This document shows, in pieces, positions 1 to 5,297 of a stretch of 9,079 nucleotides of DNA. Source of the DNA: Candidatus Bathyarchaeota archaeon (GTDB taxonomy: Archaea; Thermoproteota; Bathyarchaeia; TCS64); the NCBI GenBank assembly GCA_030670015.1, contig DAOVCM010000025.1, positions 1 to 9,079 of the forward strand, read 5' to 3'. The stretch's first letter is position 1. Every line of letters begins with the position of its first letter. The notes under the pieces are model-generated. The model was given only the letters and a program-made list of their open reading frames with translations. It was not told the DNA's origin and ran no database searches. Made by a program: the position numbers and the translations under genes.

Positions 1-2
1 TC

Positions 3-719
3 GCCGCGGTCTTCGTTGAGCCCATCGTTGGATCCAATGGTCTACTTGTTCCGCCTGATGAGTACATGCCCAAACTCAGGCAGATATGCGATGAGACGGG
101 GGTTCTTCTGGTAGCCGATGAGGTGATGACCGGCTTCGGAAGGACGGGAGAGTGGTTCTGCGTCAACCACTGGGATGTTGTTCCGGACATCATGACCCTC
201 GCCAAAGGTCTGACGAGTGCTTATTTCCCCCTCAGTGCTACTATCGTCAGGAAACCCATCGCTGAATTCTTCGAGGGGGACAACCTCTTCTGTCACGGTC
301 AGACGTATGCGAACCATCCTTTTGGCTGTGCGGCTGGTCTCGCCGCTGTCGAGGAGTATGAGCGTCTAGATCTGATTAAGCGTGCCCGGAAGATGGGCGA
401 AGTCCTCGGCGGACGGCTCAAGGAGCTCAGAGACAGCCATCAGTCAGTTGGCGATGTTAGGGGTAAAGGTCTCTTCTGGGGCATCGAGCCTGTCAAGAAC
501 AGGGAAACTAAGGAGCCATTCGTGACAAGACGTCAGCGGTTCGAGTCCACCGTGCTTAGTAGGATGGCCTCCGACGCCATGGAGCGGGGGGTCTACGTTA
601 TGACTGTGCTTAACACCATAATCGTTGCGCCGCCCCTCATTGTGACTGAGGAGGAGCTCGACGAGGGCGTCGGGGTCATCGATGAGGTCCTGAAGATCGC
701 CGACGCTATGTGTAAATAG
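3..719 (+). CDS. Class III PLP-dependent aminotransferase, C-terminal part (5' end outside window)
   Basis: The reading frame is open from the window edge and ends with TAG at 717-719; about 238 codons are visible, roughly the second half of a 430-460 residue enzyme. Class III (omega) aminotransferases move an amino group between an omega-amino compound or amino acid and a keto acid using pyridoxal phosphate in the cytoplasm. Visible family motifs are LLVADEVMTGFGRTGEWF, whose Asp contacts the PLP pyridine nitrogen, and the stretch DIMTLAKGLTSAYFPL, whose Lys (codon 204-206) is the expected Schiff-base lysine. They are followed by HGQTYANHPFGCAAGLA and a small C-terminal domain ending in APPLIVTEEELDEG. 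Substrate cannot be decided: the C-terminal part resembles taurine/beta-alanine/omega-amino acid:pyruvate enzymes more than GABA or ornithine ones, but this is only an impression. The gene converges with tgtA, with two bases between the stop codons, and no terminator is visible. Family assignment is firm. Confidence 0.93.
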   Translation, partial: AAVFVEPIVGSNGLLVPPDEYMPKLRQICDETGVLLVADEVMTGFGRTGEWFCVNHWDVVPDIMTLAKGLTSAYFPLSATIVRKPIAEFFEGDNLFCHGQTYANHPFGCAAGLAAVEEYERLDLIKRARKMGEVLGGRLKELRDSHQSVGDVRGKGLFWGIEPVKNRETKEPFVTRRQRFESTVLSRMASDAMERGVYVMTVLNTIIVAPPLIVTEEELDEGVGVIDEVLKIADAMCK

Positions 720-721
720 CT

Positions 722-2338
722 TTAGTCTGGAGGCCCTTTGAGGACGGCGGTCAAACGCTCGACTCCCTCTCTCTCCCAGGGTTGGGGTACGACGGCCACT
801 GTCAGCTTCTTCTTGTGCTCCTCGCAGATTTCCCTACAATTATCCTCCACAAGTGCGTCAAGGAGGTCTGTTCCTTTGAAAACAAATACCTCAGAGTACA
901 TGCTGTCTGCGACATAGATGGCGACATTCTCCGCTGTGAACTTTAGTGTCTCTCTGTCCAATGGCTCAGCGATTTCGAACTGGGAGAGTGGGTACGTCTC
1001 CGAGAGCTCGACGGGTATGACACCGAACGGGGCAGCGTAGAAGCAGACATGGACGCTTGGCGCTTCACTACCTAGAAGCTCTTCTATTGCACTTACTAGA
1101 ACGGAGTACTCTTGTGACCGATTGAAGGGTCTTCTTTCCGGGGCAGGGACCAGAAGGAGCTTTTTTATGGCTTCAGGTGGACGATATTGAGTCCGAATCC
1201 GCCTTACGTGCCGCGTTATCGCCGGTCTAGCAAGGCTCCATGAGTCGAAGAGGAATATTCCTCTCCCCTTGTAAGAGGGGCTACCCTGCTCCAACTCGTC
1301 ACGGTACACGTACAGTCTCCTCAGCGCCGAAGCCAGTGCAGGGTGCCCCCTGCTCCGGGTCTCCAGCAGCTCCCAGAGAGTTCCCTCGGCGATAGCCTGC
1401 TTCACGGTTTCCACCTCTGCCATGGAGACATGAAGGTTGTGCTCCGTCAGCATTCTGATTCGTTCTCCCTTCAGCATCTCCTTCAGCTCTTTGGCATCGT
1501 GTCTTCGGCAGACCGGGCAGGAGCATGGGAGATAGCTCATGTTCTCAAGCCTCTTGGTGCCAAGGGGTGTAAGGTAGCGCCCGGCTCTTGCGTACAGGGC
1601 GTAAGCAGCTGAGTCGGACAGGTCACACCCGAGGGCTATGGCCAGGCTGAACATCATCGGGTGGCCTGCTCCGAAGAGGTGGAAGGGCCTATCGGGAGGA
1701 AGGTTTCGCTTGGCTGCCATGATCATGTCGACGAGAACTGGAAAGCGGTAATTCTCCATCACCTCGGTAGGGCTCCCTAGGGCGTGGATCTGGAAGGGCA
1801 TTGAGCCTATGATCCTTGCAGACCGCTCGACGAGGTCGAGGTGGATGCCCCCCTGAACAGGTCCGACCCACAGGGTGTCATCGCCTTTGATTAGGGGAAG
1901 GGCTGCCTCAGCGCGCTTGAGGGTCTCCTCGACGGTCCATTCAACCTTTTTTCGGGTCTCTCCCCAACCTGTTGGTATGTCCAGTATGACCGCTATGTCA
2001 GCGCCTATACGCTTCTGGAACTCGACGATCTCCTCTGGGGATGTGTCGACCTCACCATAGACTAGTATCTGGTATGCGCCCGAGTCGGTGGTGACGACGC
2101 CGTCATAGTCGAGGAGCCTGTGAACCTCTAGGTCTATCCCTTCAAAGTGCTTCTTTATGAGGTATGAGTTGGTGATGATGATGTCGCAGCCAAATTCCTC
2201 CCTCATCCTCTTCGGTGGTATTATTTGGGAGACAGGGTTGACAACCGGCATGAATGCGGGTGTCTCGACGAGTCCTCCCTTTGTCTCCAGCCTCCCGATC
2301 CGGCCTAGAAGGTCTCTGTCGCGCAGCTCAAAGGACAT
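722..2338 (-). CDS. tgtA: Archaeosine tRNA-guanine(15) transglycosylase, catalytic part without PUA domain
   Basis: Exchanges guanine-15 in the D-loop of tRNA for preQ0, the first tRNA-bound step of archaeosine synthesis. I start at ATG 2338 (538 aa, MSFELRDRD); a TTG three codons upstream is possible but the family begins near this ATG. The TIM-barrel TGT domain fills about residues 1-340, with TTDSGAYQ (Asp85), the GGIH and HLFGAGHPM segments, DLSDSA (Asp242, probable nucleophile) and the zinc site CSCPVC (Cys272, 274, 277) plus His303. A DUF5591-like C1 domain follows (about 350-535), including YAAPFGVIPVELSETYPLSQ. The protein stops there: the C2/PUA tail that full-length archaeal TGTs carry is absent, and a free-standing copy lies at 4821-5291. 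At 398-411 the segment PAPERRPFNRSQEY aligns with the archaeosine synthase motif PCx3KPYx2Sx2H but lacks its Cys, Lys and His, so this is TgtA, not ArcS. No clear Shine-Dalgarno is seen; a short leader is likely. Confidence 0.93.
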   Translation of the reverse strand: MSFELRDRDLLGRIGRLETKGGLVETPAFMPVVNPVSQIIPPKRMREEFGCDIIITNSYLIKKHFEGIDLEVHRLLDYDGVVTTDSGAYQILVYGEVDTSPEEIVEFQKRIGADIAVILDIPTGWGETRKKVEWTVEETLKRAEAALPLIKGDDTLWVGPVQGGIHLDLVERSARIIGSMPFQIHALGSPTEVMENYRFPVLVDMIMAAKRNLPPDRPFHLFGAGHPMMFSLAIALGCDLSDSAAYALYARAGRYLTPLGTKRLENMSYLPCSCPVCRRHDAKELKEMLKGERIRMLTEHNLHVSMAEVETVKQAIAEGTLWELLETRSRGHPALASALRRLYVYRDELEQGSPSYKGRGIFLFDSWSLARPAITRHVRRIRTQYRPPEAIKKLLLVPAPERRPFNRSQEYSVLVSAIEELLGSEAPSVHVCFYAAPFGVIPVELSETYPLSQFEIAEPLDRETLKFTAENVAIYVADSMYSEVFVFKGTDLLDALVEDNCREICEEHKKKLTVAVVPQPWEREGVERLTAVLKGPPD

Positions 2339-2356
2339 GGCTCTCAAATATTAGAA

Positions 2357-2393
2357 CCTGAGGGGGTATTTCATTATGGTGTTGACCCTCAGG
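2357..2393. repeat. Inverted repeat flanking the tgtA promoter region
   Basis: A perfect 8-bp inverted repeat: cctgaggg at 2357-2364 and ccctcagg at 2386-2393, separated by 21 bases. The AT-rich spacer contains the TATA-like element for tgtA. It could be a dyad operator bound by a dimeric regulator, or an RNA hairpin in a read-through transcript from the Lsm gene. The sequence alone does not tell which. Confidence 0.5.
2367..2377 (-). promoter_or_regulatory. TATA-like element ahead of tgtA
   Basis: On the minus strand this reads ataatgaaata. It is centred about 34 bases before the tgtA ATG (2338), so transcription would start roughly 8-10 bases before the ATG, consistent with the lack of a Shine-Dalgarno there. 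It lies exactly inside the loop of the inverted repeat at 2357-2393. The match to an archaeal TATA box is only moderate, and no convincing BRE is visible. Confidence 0.35.
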
Positions 2394-2431
2394 GAAGCGT
2401 TAGGGATTCGGACCCTCTCTTCTATGCTACT

Positions 2432-2460
2432 CCTCTCAAATAGGGTATCTCTATGGGAGG
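2432..2460. repeat. Imperfect hairpin in the Lsm-tgtA intergenic region
   Basis: cctctc (2432-2437) and atag (2440-2443) pair with ctat (2451-2454) and gggagg (2455-2460). This gives ten pairs, one of them G-T, with a 2-base bulge and a 7-base loop. A smaller stem, aggg/ccct, lies beside it at 2402-2416. The gap between the Lsm stop and the tgtA start (2348-2527, 180 bases) has no other coding sequence. The structures could end the Lsm transcript, regulate tgtA, or belong to a small RNA; I cannot choose. Confidence 0.4.
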
Positions 2461-2504
2461 GCGCCTGAAGGACCAGTTCTCGTATACTGCTTGTTGCCCC
2501 TCAG

Positions 2505-2509
2505 AAAAA
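2505..2509 (-). terminator. Short T-run after the Lsm gene
   Basis: Five T residues on the minus strand (within ctttttctga), 18 bases beyond the Lsm stop codon. Archaeal RNA polymerase can terminate at short T-runs without a hairpin. A single run of five is weak evidence, and the downstream hairpin at 2432-2460 is not followed by a T-run. Confidence 0.22.
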
Positions 2510-2527
2510 GAGATTGTGTTGTGGTTG

Positions 2528-2947
2528 TTATGATGCTTCGGTGATGAACCGCTGGTGAATGTCGCGAACGCGGTCAGCCGCAGGGCCACTCCCCTCGACT
2601 ACGCCACCCTCGTTGACCCGGATCTTGTCCATGACCACGATGATACCCGCATCTGAGTATATCCTGACCATCTTTGGGAAGACCCTTTCCAGCCGCTCTG
2701 CAAGCCCCTCAAGGTTGAAGGGGCGCTCTGAAGCTGAGATCCTTGCGATAGTTGGACCATACACAAACACCCTGTGGATCTTAGTTCCCTGTTCCCCCTT
2801 CACGGTCCCTAGGCAGATGCTCATGGAGTTACTGTCGTAACCTATAAGGGTGCCATCGAACACCTTTCCACTGATATCCTCGACACTTACCTGCTTTTTG
2901 ATGAGTTGCCCTAGCTCCTCGAAAAACTTCCTGCTAGCTACAGCCAC
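2528..2947 (-). CDS. Lsm (Sm-like) family RNA-binding protein with C-terminal extension
   Basis: 139 aa from GTG at 2945-2947 (MAVASRKFFEELGQL). This start has a good Shine-Dalgarno, agaggtg on the minus strand (2957-2963), nine bases upstream. The open frame runs further upstream, but that part (YYIAVFCLL and before) covers the promoter and is not conserved-looking. Residues 1-72 have the Sm-like pattern: an N-terminal helix, then strands VSVEDISGKVFDGTLIGYDSNSMSICLG (Sm1-like) and KIHRVFVYGPTIARIS (Sm2-like). Residues 73-139 form an extra domain with ERLERVFPKMVRIYSDAGIIVVMDKIRV, as in two-domain archaeal Lsm proteins rather than the short 75-residue SmAP. Such proteins form ring oligomers and bind RNA; the target is unknown. 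It lies between the wHTH protein and tgtA with its own promoter. Confidence 0.85.
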   Translation of the reverse strand: MAVASRKFFEELGQLIKKQVSVEDISGKVFDGTLIGYDSNSMSICLGTVKGEQGTKIHRVFVYGPTIARISASERPFNLEGLAERLERVFPKMVRIYSDAGIIVVMDKIRVNEGGVVEGSGPAADRVRDIHQRFITEAS

Positions 2948-2984
2948 TATTCCATACACCTCTAGGAGACAGAATACCGCTATG

Positions 2985-2994
2985 TAATATAAAT
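2985..2994 (-). promoter_or_regulatory. TATA box of the Lsm gene
   Basis: On the minus strand this reads atttatatta. It is centred about 43 bases before the GTG start at 2947, so transcription should begin near 2964, just ahead of the Shine-Dalgarno at 2957-2963. The position supports both a separate transcript for the Lsm gene and the GTG start chosen here. Confidence 0.6.
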
Positions 2995-3051
2995 GGAAAA
3001 CTGTTACGCTGAAACATTTTTCATATTGAAGATGGGGTGATGTTCCCGCTA

Positions 3052-3279
3052 CTACTTCATGTACTCTTTTACGAACGCCGCTGTGTAATATTTTCCGTCG
3101 GCAAACTCCAGCGCCTTCGATATTTTGAGGTCCTTCATCATCTTGAACATTTTGCTCTGCTTGATCTTCAGCTTCGCGATCTCCTTCCAAGCCTTTGGTT
3201 CAGTGCAGAATTCAAGCAGATTCTTACAGTCCTCATCAGCGAGATATTCCTTGATTTGTACCAGATTCTCCTCGGACAT
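3052..3279 (-). CDS. Small winged-helix-like protein, function unknown
   Basis: 75 aa from ATG 3279 to the stop at 3052. I recognise no named family with certainty. The sequence reads as a compact helical domain with a helix-turn-helix-like centre (EPKAWKEIAKLKIKQSKMFKMMKDL, about 27-51) followed by a short beta-wing-like segment (KALEFADGKYYTAAF, about 55-69). This is the layout of an ArsR/MarR-type winged helix. It is strongly basic in the proposed recognition region (KIKQSKMFKMMK). No cofactor site, membrane segment or zinc motif is present. The TATA element lies about 30-38 bases before the ATG and there is no Shine-Dalgarno, suggesting a leaderless or very short leader mRNA. It could be a DNA-binding regulator of the neighbouring RNA-processing genes, but that is inference from position only. 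Confidence 0.7.
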   Translation of the reverse strand: MSEENLVQIKEYLADEDCKNLLEFCTEPKAWKEIAKLKIKQSKMFKMMKDLKISKALEFADGKYYTAAFVKEYMK

Positions 3280-3306
3280 GTAGTAGCACTAAACACAAAC
3301 GATAGA

Positions 3307-3320
3307 CTATATACTATTTA
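3307..3320 (-). promoter_or_regulatory. TATA region of the winged-helix gene
   Basis: The AT-rich stretch contains tatata (centre about 31 bases before ATG 3279) and taaatagt just upstream (about 38 bases before). Either would place the transcription start within about 0-12 bases of the ATG, matching the absence of a ribosome binding site. Upstream on the minus strand (3321-3342) is an imperfect dyad, TTnnTnGAC-n4-GTCnAnnAA, which could be an operator but is weak. Confidence 0.5.
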
Positions 3321-3364
3321 TGTTGTTCGACGCTGGTCAACGAATTGACTGAGATGGATCACAG

Positions 3365-3571
3365 TTAGATACTTGTTTCTTTCTGTCTCGAGTCTTTTTC
3401 TTTCAGGGCTTGGATAAGCGTTAGAGCCTTCCGAGAGGAATCCGTCCTCCTTAGCACCTTGAGGCCTCGCAGCGTTGTCCTATAGCTACACTGAGGGCAT
3501 GTCCGGGTCTTGTGCACTCTCTTTGCAAGCATGAGACTGCCACATCTTGGGCATCTTACAACTACGTACAT
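3365..3571 (-). CDS. Small zinc-ribbon protein (DUF1922-like)
   Basis: 68 aa from ATG 3571. Two CxxC knuckles (Cys7/Cys10 in RCPRCG and Cys25/Cys28 in TCPQC) make a rubredoxin-type zinc ribbon, with the linker LAKRVHKTRT, followed by a basic strand-helix tail (RTTLRGLKVLRRTDSSRKALTLIQALKE). This matches the pattern of the archaeal DUF1922 zinc-ribbon family, whose role is not established; the positive charge would suit nucleic-acid binding. Its start overlaps the end of the AK6-like kinase by 10 bases, and ggagataggaag sits directly before the ATG inside the kinase gene. The two are therefore almost certainly translated from one mRNA. Confidence is high that it is a real gene and low for any specific role. 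Confidence 0.85.
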   Translation of the reverse strand: MYVVVRCPRCGSLMLAKRVHKTRTCPQCSYRTTLRGLKVLRRTDSSRKALTLIQALKEKDSRQKETSI

Positions 3572-4155
3572 CTTCCTATCTCCTCCAGTAGTTTCTTAGA
3601 CTCAATGTGCCCCAGCCAGTCCACATGCCCGTGAAGGCATGGCTTTGAGGCTTGGATGACGGACATGACCTCCTCGACCACCTCCTCCGGCGTACTGTCC
3701 GTCGTGTCTATCTCGCATACACGCTCTGGTCCCAGGGTTTTTACAGTCTCGACAAGGCAGACATCCAGAAGCTCAGCCTCGACATTCTCCATCACCTTCT
3801 CCATGGGAAAGCCCCTATCGCTAAGTTCCACTCTCAGCTTCCAGGGAGCCCTCCTGAGCACGAAGGCGTACAAAACTGTCTCCGGTGGGACGACATCGGC
3901 CGCAAAGTGCCCGTCGAAGATTAAAATCTCCCTACCTACCTCCATGATCTGAACTAGCCTCGCCCTCATCCCCTCCAGATCTACTAAGGAGGTCCTCCTC
4001 CGCCTATCGACGCCTGTGGTTATCCCCTCAATCTCAGCTATGCCTGAGAGGTCCACATGGACGCCTGATACGCGGTCGGCAAGCAAGCGGGCGACGGTCG
4101 TCTTTCCGACACCGGGAACACCTGTGAAAAGAATCACAGCTCTCTGCCTTTGCAT
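3562..4155 (-). CDS. Adenylate kinase-like P-loop NTPase of the AK6/Fap7 family
   Basis: 197 aa from ATG 4155, with gaggag close upstream. A Walker A loop, GVPGVGKTT (residues 12-20), starts the nucleotide-binding domain; IFDGHFAADVV (about 79-89) is the NMP/Walker B-like region. The segment LSDRGFPMEKVMENVEAELLDV (111-132) is the LID-type stretch typical of AK6/Fap7/hCINAP, and a short tail carries HVDWLGHI (177-184). The family has weak adenylate kinase/ATPase activity and in eukaryotes and archaea helps mature the small ribosomal subunit by acting on a uS11-family protein (Rps14/Rps11). That role is family knowledge. What the window shows is co-transcription with a zinc-ribbon protein and neighbours devoted to RNA. 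The length is slightly above the usual 175-185 residues because of the C-terminal tail. A generic cytidylate/adenylate kinase is the alternative. Confidence 0.85.
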   Translation of the reverse strand: MQRQRAVILFTGVPGVGKTTVARLLADRVSGVHVDLSGIAEIEGITTGVDRRRRTSLVDLEGMRARLVQIMEVGREILIFDGHFAADVVPPETVLYAFVLRRAPWKLRVELSDRGFPMEKVMENVEAELLDVCLVETVKTLGPERVCEIDTTDSTPEEVVEEVMSVIQASKPCLHGHVDWLGHIESKKLLEEIGRCT

Positions 4156-4254
4156 GGACTCCTCACATGATGATTCTGGGGGCTTTCTTAGGTCTTTCAG
4201 ATGTTGATTTCTATGGGGGTGAAGGGAATATGGTTTCCTAGAGGCCTGGGGGGA

Positions 4255-4755
4255 CTAGCCTTGTTTCTCCTCTTCCACAGACTTGGACTGACTCAACTTC
4301 ATAATGTCACCGAGGGACCTACCCCTTGAATGTTTGGCGCCGACGGGTGCGGCGGAAACCTCCTCGACGACGAGGATGTCAACGTTGAGGGCGTTCTTAA
4401 TCTTCCGGACCAGTTTGCGGTCGGGGTTTAACTCCTCCTTCTCCAGCTTCTTGATGACGGATTCTTTCTCACGTATCTTCCTGGCAAAGTCCTCGACCGT
4501 CATCCTCATTTTCTGCCTCGCCTTCCTGATCTTTACCCCATAGTCCTCCACAAGCTCAAGGTTTTCAGCGGCTTCGACCTCGCTCCTCGGACGCCTAGGG
4601 GTGGGACGACCACGCGGCCTGGCTCTAGGCTGGAACGGATCCCACTCTGCGGACCCGTACTTTGTGCAACGCGCGCACACTGTCATCTTACCGCCCTCTA
4701 TTATCCTGTAGTGGGGCTGCCCCCTGATCTCGTTTCCACAGATCTCGCAGCGCAT
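4255..4755 (-). CDS. mbf1: Multiprotein bridging factor 1 (archaeal aMBF1), transcription factor
   Basis: 166 aa from ATG 4755. The N-terminal zinc ribbon has Cys3/Cys6 (MRCEICG) and Cys27/Cys30 (CARC). A basic proline-rich linker follows (about 40-58, PRARPRGRPTPRRPR). The Cro/C1-type helix-turn-helix spans about 70-127 (VKIRKARQKMRMTVEDFARKIREKESVIKKLEKEELNPDRKLVRKIKNAL), ending with the characteristic N-V-D segment and a charged tail. This three-part layout is that of archaeal MBF1, which bridges basal transcription factors and also associates with the ribosome. gaggg lies about seven bases before the ATG. The gene is divergent from the PUA-domain gene and seems to share its TATA region. 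The 99-base gap to the downstream kinase gene (4156-4254) has no clear promoter, so read-through is possible. Confidence 0.93.
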   Translation of the reverse strand: MRCEICGNEIRGQPHYRIIEGGKMTVCARCTKYGSAEWDPFQPRARPRGRPTPRRPRSEVEAAENLELVEDYGVKIRKARQKMRMTVEDFARKIREKESVIKKLEKEELNPDRKLVRKIKNALNVDILVVEEVSAAPVGAKHSRGRSLGDIMKLSQSKSVEEEKQG

Positions 4756-4789
4756 CGTAAACCCTCACTTAGATGAGTGACGAATCGGC

Positions 4790-4796
4790 TATAAAT
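4790..4796. promoter_or_regulatory. Shared TATA box between mbf1 and the PUA gene
   Basis: tataaat on the plus strand reads atttata on the minus strand, so it can orient transcription either way. It is centred 28 bases before ATG 4821 (PUA gene, +), which predicts a leaderless transcript starting at that ATG. It is 38 bases before ATG 4755 (mbf1, -), which predicts a leader of about 11 bases carrying the gaggg Shine-Dalgarno. No other TATA-like element lies in the interval. Confidence 0.6.
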
Positions 4797-4820
4797 GCTA
4801 AACGCCTCATATGGGGTAGT

Positions 4821-5291
4821 ATGAACGGGGATCTCAGGCGCATCAGGGGCATAGCGGACTACCAGTTCGGCCCTGGCTGCGGCATCGCACTCTTTCCGGA
4901 TGGCGTGTCAATGGAGTACTCGAAGAAAACGGGGAAGATAAGGTACGTCCTCCTAGGCAGCGTTCTAATAGCATCCTTGAGGCCTACCGACGGCCTGTTC
5001 ACTCTGACCATCTCTGGCGCGGAGAAGCTGATATCCGCGGGGAAACCTGTAGGCTACACGGTGACGGTCCTAGACGACGTAGCTGAGTTCGTATCAAAGA
5101 GGCGGAATGTCTTCGCTAAACACGTTGTGGACGCTGGAGACGGAATCAGACCTGGTGATGAAGTGATCGTCTTGGACTCAGAAAAAAGGGTTCTTGCAGT
5201 GGGGCGAGCCCTCCTAACTAGGACGGAGATGCTCGCCTTCAAGGTGGGCGTCGCCGTGAAGACACGGAGGGGAAGGGACCGGGACCTCTGA
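4821..5291 (+). CDS. PUA-domain protein corresponding to the C-terminal (C2/PUA) end of archaeosine TGT
   Basis: 156 aa from ATG 4821 (MNGDLRRIRGIADYQFG). An in-frame ATG at 4773 would add 16 residues, but the TATA box at 4790-4796 lies inside that extension, only 28 bases from 4821, so a leaderless start at 4821 is preferred. Residues 4-75 match the pre-PUA domain of archaeal TGTs (LRRIRGIADYQFG, EYSKKTGKIRYVLL, ASLRPTDGLFTLTISGAEKL). Residues 78-153 are a PUA domain with NVFAKHVVDA, IRPGDEVIVLD, VLAVGRALLTRTEMLAFKVGVAVK. PUA domains bind structured RNA; in archaeosine TGT this domain grips the tRNA acceptor end so that G15 reaches the active site. Because the tgtA product here lacks this part, the protein likely works in trans with it. 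It could also be a general RNA-binding protein. It converges with mtd, six bases between stops. Confidence 0.88.
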   Translation: MNGDLRRIRGIADYQFGPGCGIALFPDGVSMEYSKKTGKIRYVLLGSVLIASLRPTDGLFTLTISGAEKLISAGKPVGYTVTVLDDVAEFVSKRRNVFAKHVVDAGDGIRPGDEVIVLDSEKRVLAVGRALLTRTEMLAFKVGVAVKTRRGRDRDL

Positions 5292-5297
5292 GGCAAT

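Noticed and set aside
1343..1612. Open frames within tgtA on either strand (1299-1526, 1343-1612, 1875-2060)
   Set aside because: All lie inside conserved parts of TgtA and have no independent start signals or family resemblance.
2400..2420. A T-arm-like stem-loop (aggg, loop attcgga, ccct) hinting at a tRNA
   Set aside because: The loop does not fit TTCRANY, the stem is four pairs, and no acceptor, D or anticodon arm can be built around it.
2948..3190. Upstream extension of the Lsm reading frame to 3190
   Set aside because: It overlaps the end of the winged-helix gene and contains the TATA box and Shine-Dalgarno of the GTG start at 2947. The sequence is hydrophobic and unlike the family.
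4167..4173. atgatga resembling a C box of a C/D guide RNA in the mbf1-kinase gap (+ strand)
   Set aside because: No CTGA D box follows at a suitable distance in the gap and there is no terminal stem, so it does not make a C/D RNA.
4773..4820. ATG at 4773 as the start of the PUA protein
   Set aside because: The TATA box lies inside this segment and the leaderless distance fits ATG 4821; family homology begins after 4821.
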